Made by a program: the position numbers and the translations under genes
The notes under the pieces: generated by a model
Told to the model about the DNA's origin: nothing
Seen by the model: only the letters and a program-made list of their open reading frames with translations
Databases searched by the model: none
DNA from: Ceratotherium simum simum
Lineage: Eukaryota; Chordata; Mammalia; Perissodactyla; Rhinocerotidae
Assembly (NCBI RefSeq): GCF_000283155.1
Contig: NW_004454177.1
Coordinates: 23,676,246-23,740,245 of the forward strand
DNA: 64,000 nt
Direction of reading: 5' to 3'
Shown: in pieces, positions 61,813 through 64,000 of the stretch
Numbering within the stretch: the stretch's first letter is position 1
Layout: every line of letters begins with the position of its first letter

Positions 61813-62004
61813 TTCCTAAATCATGGCCTTGCTTCTATTATTCCTTTATTCTAAAACCATAAATGGTTTCCCATTACCTAATAAAAAAATCAAAATAATT
61901 TATGCTGACTGTATAATACCACCATAATCATATACCAAAGCATATTCAAGCATAATACTATATCTACTTAACTTTTCTCCAGTTGCAATGCAATCCTGAC
62001 ACCA

Positions 62005-62765
62005 ACTATCCAGAGTTAGACTAAACTTTCACAAGGCAAGGGCAAAGTTCTCCACAGGCCTGTCCTCACTTCAAACCCCTGCCACAAGCTCTGGTTTTCC
62101 CAGGCTACTCAAATTTCTGGCCAACTGGCTACAAATTCAGAGGTTCCCACTATCCCTTCAGGTTTGATAGTTCACTAGAATGATTCACAGAACTCAGGAA
62201 AGTTCTATACTTAGGATTAGAGCTTTATTATAGAAAAAAGGATACAAATCAGGACCTTCCAAAAGACAAGATGCATAAGGCGAGGTCTGGGTGATGCCCA
62301 AATGAAAAGCTTTCGTGTTCTCTCCTTGTGGAGTTAGAACTCATCACCCTCATAGCACATTGATTTGTTACAATACATAAAGAGTACTATTAACCGGGGA
62401 GGCTCATCTGAGCTTTGAGCTTTAATGTCCAGAGTTTTTATTGGAATTTTATTACTTAGGCATGATTGATTGAATCATCTCCCACCTGGCTCAATATCCA
62501 GTCCTCCTCCCCTCCCCAGTGGTTGGACTAATATCACATGGATCAAAGCCCCAAACCTCTAATCACATTGTTGGTCTTTCTCAAATGACCAGCTCCCATC
62601 CTGGCTAATCTTGTTAGCATAAACTCAGATGTGGTCCCAGGATACCACCATGAATAACAAAGACACACCAATCACTTGGGAAATTCTAAGTATGTAGAGG
62701 TCACTTCCTAGGAACCAGGGGCAGAAGCAAGCCAAATTATTATACAACACACCAGCCAAATTAAA
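62005..62765 (-). mobile_element. ERVL-like LTR, solo, subfamily not assigned
   Basis: 'ctggttttcccaggctactc', 'gaatgattcacagaactcagg', 'ggaattttattacttaggcat', 'ttgattgaatcatctcccac', 'gttagcataaactcagatgtgg' and 'atgaataacaaagacacacc' occur in the order of a common mammalian LTR. The minus strand carries an AATAAA (complement of the TTTATT in 'gagctttattatag'), giving the transcriptional orientation. No internal region and no coding. Confidence 0.65.
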
Positions 62766-62898
62766 CCATTTCCTCAGGCTTCTTTCCCATTCACCTTTAC
62801 CCAAAAATTCTGCTTTCTTATCCCCACATGTGGAAATGCTACCATTACTTCAAGCTCATCACAAACACTATTACTTTAGAAGCAATTTCTTGATTACT

Positions 62899-63172
62899 CC
62901 AACAGCATGTATTTTTTTTTTTTGGTGAGGAAGATCGGCCCTGAGCTAACATCTGCCCGCCCTCCTCTTTTTGCTAAGGAAGACTGGCCCTGGGCTAACA
63001 TCCATGCCCATCTTCCTCCACTTTATAAGGGACGCCTGCCACAGCATGGCCTGACAAGCGGCGCCTCTGTGCATGCCCGGGATCTGAACCGGCCGACCCC
63101 GGACCGCCGCAGTGGAGGGCACGCAGCCAACCCCTTGTGCCACCAGGCCGGCACCCAACAGCATGTATTTTT
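62899..63172 (-). mobile_element. ERE SINE (CT-rich type)
   Basis: The body, 62917-63154, has the doubled CT-rich end, 'cttcctccactttataaggg', 'gccacagcatggcctgac', 'cgggatctgaaccggcc' and the tRNA-like head. An exact 18-bp target duplication, 'ccaacagcatgtattttt', at 62899-62916 and 63155-63172 is the longest in the window. Confidence 0.97.
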
Positions 63173-63617
63173 AACTTTAGTGCCTCTTGTTCCACGACTT
63201 TTTTAATACTTTTTGCACACAAATATTAAAATTATATCTTGTACTAAATTATAGATTACCTTGTAAGCAGTATGCTATTCATCTTTACCTTTCAATAATA
63301 TTCAGCAAAGGATTTTTCACATAATACTTGCTCAAATATTTAATAAAATTACATATTTTGATGGGATCATTATTTTGTGCCAGGCACTGAGATTAGCAAA
63401 GAAAACACAATAAAACAAACATGAATAACAATATCGCTTTCTTACCCCACATGCTTTCACTTCAGAAGAGAGTGAATCTTGTTGGGAAAGGACAAAACTT
63501 GTACCATAGCCCTAGAAAGAAATCCTACATGTACAAGAAAACAGTTTATTTAATTTATTTTTTTATTATCAAATTTCATATATTTATTTATTTTTTTATT
63601 TGTTTTCTCTTTTGCAT
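63173..63617. other. AT-rich DNA with T-rich end
   Basis: No element recognised before the T-rich run at about 63555-63640 that borders the L1. The 82-codon frame at 63421-63669 ends in low-complexity phenylalanine/isoleucine and is not called. Confidence 0.4.
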
Positions 63618-64000
63618 TTTTTTTAATTTTTTGTTTATTGCAGTAACATTGGTTTATAACACTGTATAAATATCAGGTGTACATCATTGTACTTCTATTT
63701 CTGCATAGATTACATCATGTTCACCACCCAAATACTAATTACAACCCATCACAACACACATGTGCTGAATTATCCCTTTCGCCCTCCTCCCTCCCCCTTC
63801 CCCTCTGGCAACCACCAATCCAATCTCTGTCTCTATGTGTTTGTTTATTGTTGTTATTATCTACTACTTAATGAAGGAAATCACACGGTATTTGACCTTC
63901 TCCCTCTGACTTTTTTCACTTTGCATTATACCCTCAATGTCCATCCATGTTGTCACAAATGGCTGGATTTCATCGTTTCTTACGGCTGAGTAGTATTCCA
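63618..64000 (-). mobile_element. LINE-1 3' end, antisense, cut by the window edge
   Basis: After a T-run the plus strand reads 'ggtttataacactgtataaat', 'gtgtacatcattgtacttct', 'ctggcaaccaccaatccaat', 'atcacacggtatttgacctt', 'gtccatccatgttgtcacaaatgg' and 'cggctgagtagtattcca'. This is the antisense of the L1 3' UTR and ORF2 C-terminus. It shares this layout with the copy at 49846 but differs in the 3' UTR. It continues past base 64000. Confidence 0.92.

Overview
The window is mammalian nuclear DNA, AT-rich, and dominated by interspersed repeats. At least fifteen copies of a tRNA-derived SINE with the head 'GGCCGGCCC(C/G)GTGGCTTAGCGG', an internal Pol III B box and a CT-rich end match the equine repetitive element (ERE) family. 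That points to a perissodactyl, most likely a horse, donkey or zebra; I cannot tell the species apart. No protein-coding gene can be called with confidence, so the window is best read as a gene desert or the inside of a very long intron. There is no sign of bacterial, plasmid or phage DNA, of CRISPR, or of a gene cluster forming an undescribed system.

Layout. 1-6.5 kb: an ERE tail, a MaLR (MLT1-like) LTR, an L1M scrap, AT-rich single-copy-looking DNA and an ERV1-like LTR. 6.5-10 kb: a LINE-1 ORF2/3' UTR segment, itself carrying an ERE, set inside an older mammalian repeat. 10-18.8 kb: old L1M 3' ends holding EREs, a MIR, a solo MLT1 LTR with its 5-bp target duplication, and TG/TA/CA microsatellites. 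20.8-22.2 kb: a long ancient repeat interrupted by a small inverted-repeat DNA transposon. 24-34.7 kb: an ERE, MIRs, an L1M 3' end carrying two EREs, and an old LTR-like block. 39.1-44.7 kb: an ERE, a MIR, a 5'-complete but 3'-truncated LINE-1 with a 19-bp target duplication, and a long antisense L1M. 45.8-54.3 kb: two EREs in tandem at one target site, a hAT scrap, another ERE, and two adjacent antisense L1s with EREs. 54.3-61.3 kb: the most single-copy-looking part, with two minus-strand exon-like segments. 61.3-64 kb: a Tigger/MER2 element with an ERE inside, an ERVL-like LTR, an ERE, and the 3' end of another antisense L1 running off the window.

The recurring theme is nested retrotransposition. 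Young EREs, mobilised in trans by LINE-1, sit inside older L1, Tigger and LTR copies, and most still have readable 12-18 bp target-site duplications, so relative ages can be ordered directly. The items most worth a second look are the 3'-truncated L1 (39675-41926), the doubly used SINE target site (45843-46360) and the exon-like segments at 60194-60292 and about 55495-55792 on the minus strand.
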